Positions 63,681 through 64,000 of a DNA stretch of 64,000 nt are shown here, in pieces. How positions within the stretch are numbered: position 1 is the first letter of the stretch; every line of letters begins with the position of its first letter. This DNA is from Pontibacter pamirensis (GTDB lineage Bacteria > Bacteroidota > Bacteroidia > Cytophagales > Hymenobacteraceae), in NCBI RefSeq assembly GCF_010015475.1, contig NZ_SSNI01000007.1, forward strand, positions 141,018 through 205,017, in the 5' to 3' direction. Both the position numbers and the translations under genes were made by a program. The notes under the pieces are model-generated. The model ran no database searches. It saw only the letters and a list, made by a program, of their open reading frames with translations, and was not told the DNA's origin.

Positions 63681-64000
63681 AGAGCATGTTTAAATTTAGA
63701 GGATTAGCAAAAAAGAGCGAGTCAGTGCGTAAGCAATGGGTAACCAAACTCAAAAGCTTATGCAATCTCAATACAAGAGACTCACTGACTCGCAATGGGA
63801 CATTGTGAAGGAATCACTGCCCATCCATCGGAAACGCAAACACTCGCTAAGGGTTATTGCCGACGCCATCTTTTGGTGTCTTCGCCTTGGCAACCAATGG
63901 CGCAACCTGCCGACGGAACTCTTTCCCAAGTGGCAGTTGGTGTACTACTACTTCAGCAGGTGGAAAGCGGACGGCACACTGGAAAGGCTGAACATCTCGC
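63681..64000 (+). mobile_element. IS5-family insertion sequence, left end (truncated by the window)
   Basis: The left terminal repeat begins near 63682 (GAGCATGTTTAAATTT), which is typical of IS5-group elements in Bacteroidota. The transposase frame starts at 63760. An 11-bp inverted repeat, GCGAGTCAGTG at 63717 and CACTGACTCGC at 63783, brackets the start codon. The right end is outside the window. Confidence 0.85.
63760..64000 (+). CDS. IS5-family transposase N-terminal part (3' partial)
   Basis: The frame from ATG 63760 is open to the window end (80 codons). It reads QYKRLTDSQWDIVKESLP, then RVIADAIFWCLRLGNQWRNLP and FPKWQLVYYYFSRW, split here, which is the DUF4096 N-terminal domain of IS5-group (IS427/IS1031-type) transposases. 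The catalytic DDE part would lie beyond the window. It may be read by frameshifting between two frames, as in many relatives, but that cannot be seen. Confidence 0.93.
   Translation, partial: MQSQYKRLTDSQWDIVKESLPIHRKRKHSLRVIADAIFWCLRLGNQWRNLPTELFPKWQLVYYYFSRWKADGTLERLNIS

Noticed and set aside
1..64000. tRNA, rRNA and CRISPR arrays
   Set aside because: I looked for T-loop sequences, rRNA-like stretches and regularly spaced short repeats in intergenic regions and saw none; the only tandem repeats are inside coding genes.

Overview
The window looks like a chromosomal segment of a Bacteroidota bacterium of order Cytophagales, most like the Hymenobacteraceae (Pontibacter and relatives). This rests on protein family content: a giant SprB-repeat adhesin with a type IX secretion (T9SS) C-terminal domain next to a PorP/SprF partner, many SPII lipoproteins, PVC-type haem dehydrogenases, Bacteroidota-style promoter motifs (TAnnTTTG), and intergenic GC-rich palindromes. 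The genus is inferred, not proven.

Left part (1-14.3 kb): the 3' part of a gene for a very large repetitive surface protein and, 24 bp later, its likely secretion partner (PorP/SprF). A convergent three-gene envelope operon follows: a barrel protein, an OmpA-family protein with a degenerate 48-bp repeat, and a single-pass membrane protein with an extracytoplasmic sensor-like domain. After a gene-poor kilobase come small hypothetical genes and a tandem pair of paralogous 138-aa proteins.

Accessory island (14.7-18.1 kb): visibly A+T-rich compared with its flanks. It carries an orphan HicB-like protein, a divergent reverse transcriptase with an unusual WLDD active site and a helical C-terminal half, an unlisted 40-aa zinc-ribbon miniprotein, and a zinc-ribbon/DUF4145 protein. 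This is the best candidate for an undescribed (probably antiviral) system.

Housekeeping-like stretch (18.3-29 kb): glutaminase, a ribosome hibernation factor, a pair of M16 peptidases (one catalytic, one not), a DUF4239 membrane protein, an arginine/aspartate/tyrosine-rich disordered protein, an ABC exporter, a tandem universal stress protein and two small envelope proteins.

Carbohydrate region (29-63 kb): several catabolic modules. (i) A glucuronate module (ExuT-like transporter, Gfo/Idh oxidoreductase, uxaC, uxuA, UxuB-type SDR, LacI regulator). (ii) A Tat-exported Gfo/Idh oxidoreductase beside a double-DUF1080 lipoprotein, suggesting 3-keto-glycoside chemistry. (iii) A tight six-gene operon converting L-rhamnose to pyruvate (bifunctional aldolase/dehydrogenase, isomerase, kinase, LutABC). 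(iv) A haem lipoprotein dehydrogenase facing a six-gene operon: SGNH/propeller/cytochrome fusion, ThuA, two TIM-barrel epimerases, an alpha/beta hydrolase and an MFS transporter. Glucuronate plus rhamnose points to a polymer such as ulvan, gellan or an arabinogalactan gum. A tandem 10-bp direct repeat lies upstream of the rhamnose operon and both flanking haem dehydrogenase genes, in the same orientation relative to each gene, so it may be a shared operator. A palindrome matching the LacI-family consensus lies upstream of the DUF1080 gene, and a related one upstream of the uxu operon. The window ends inside an IS5-family insertion sequence.
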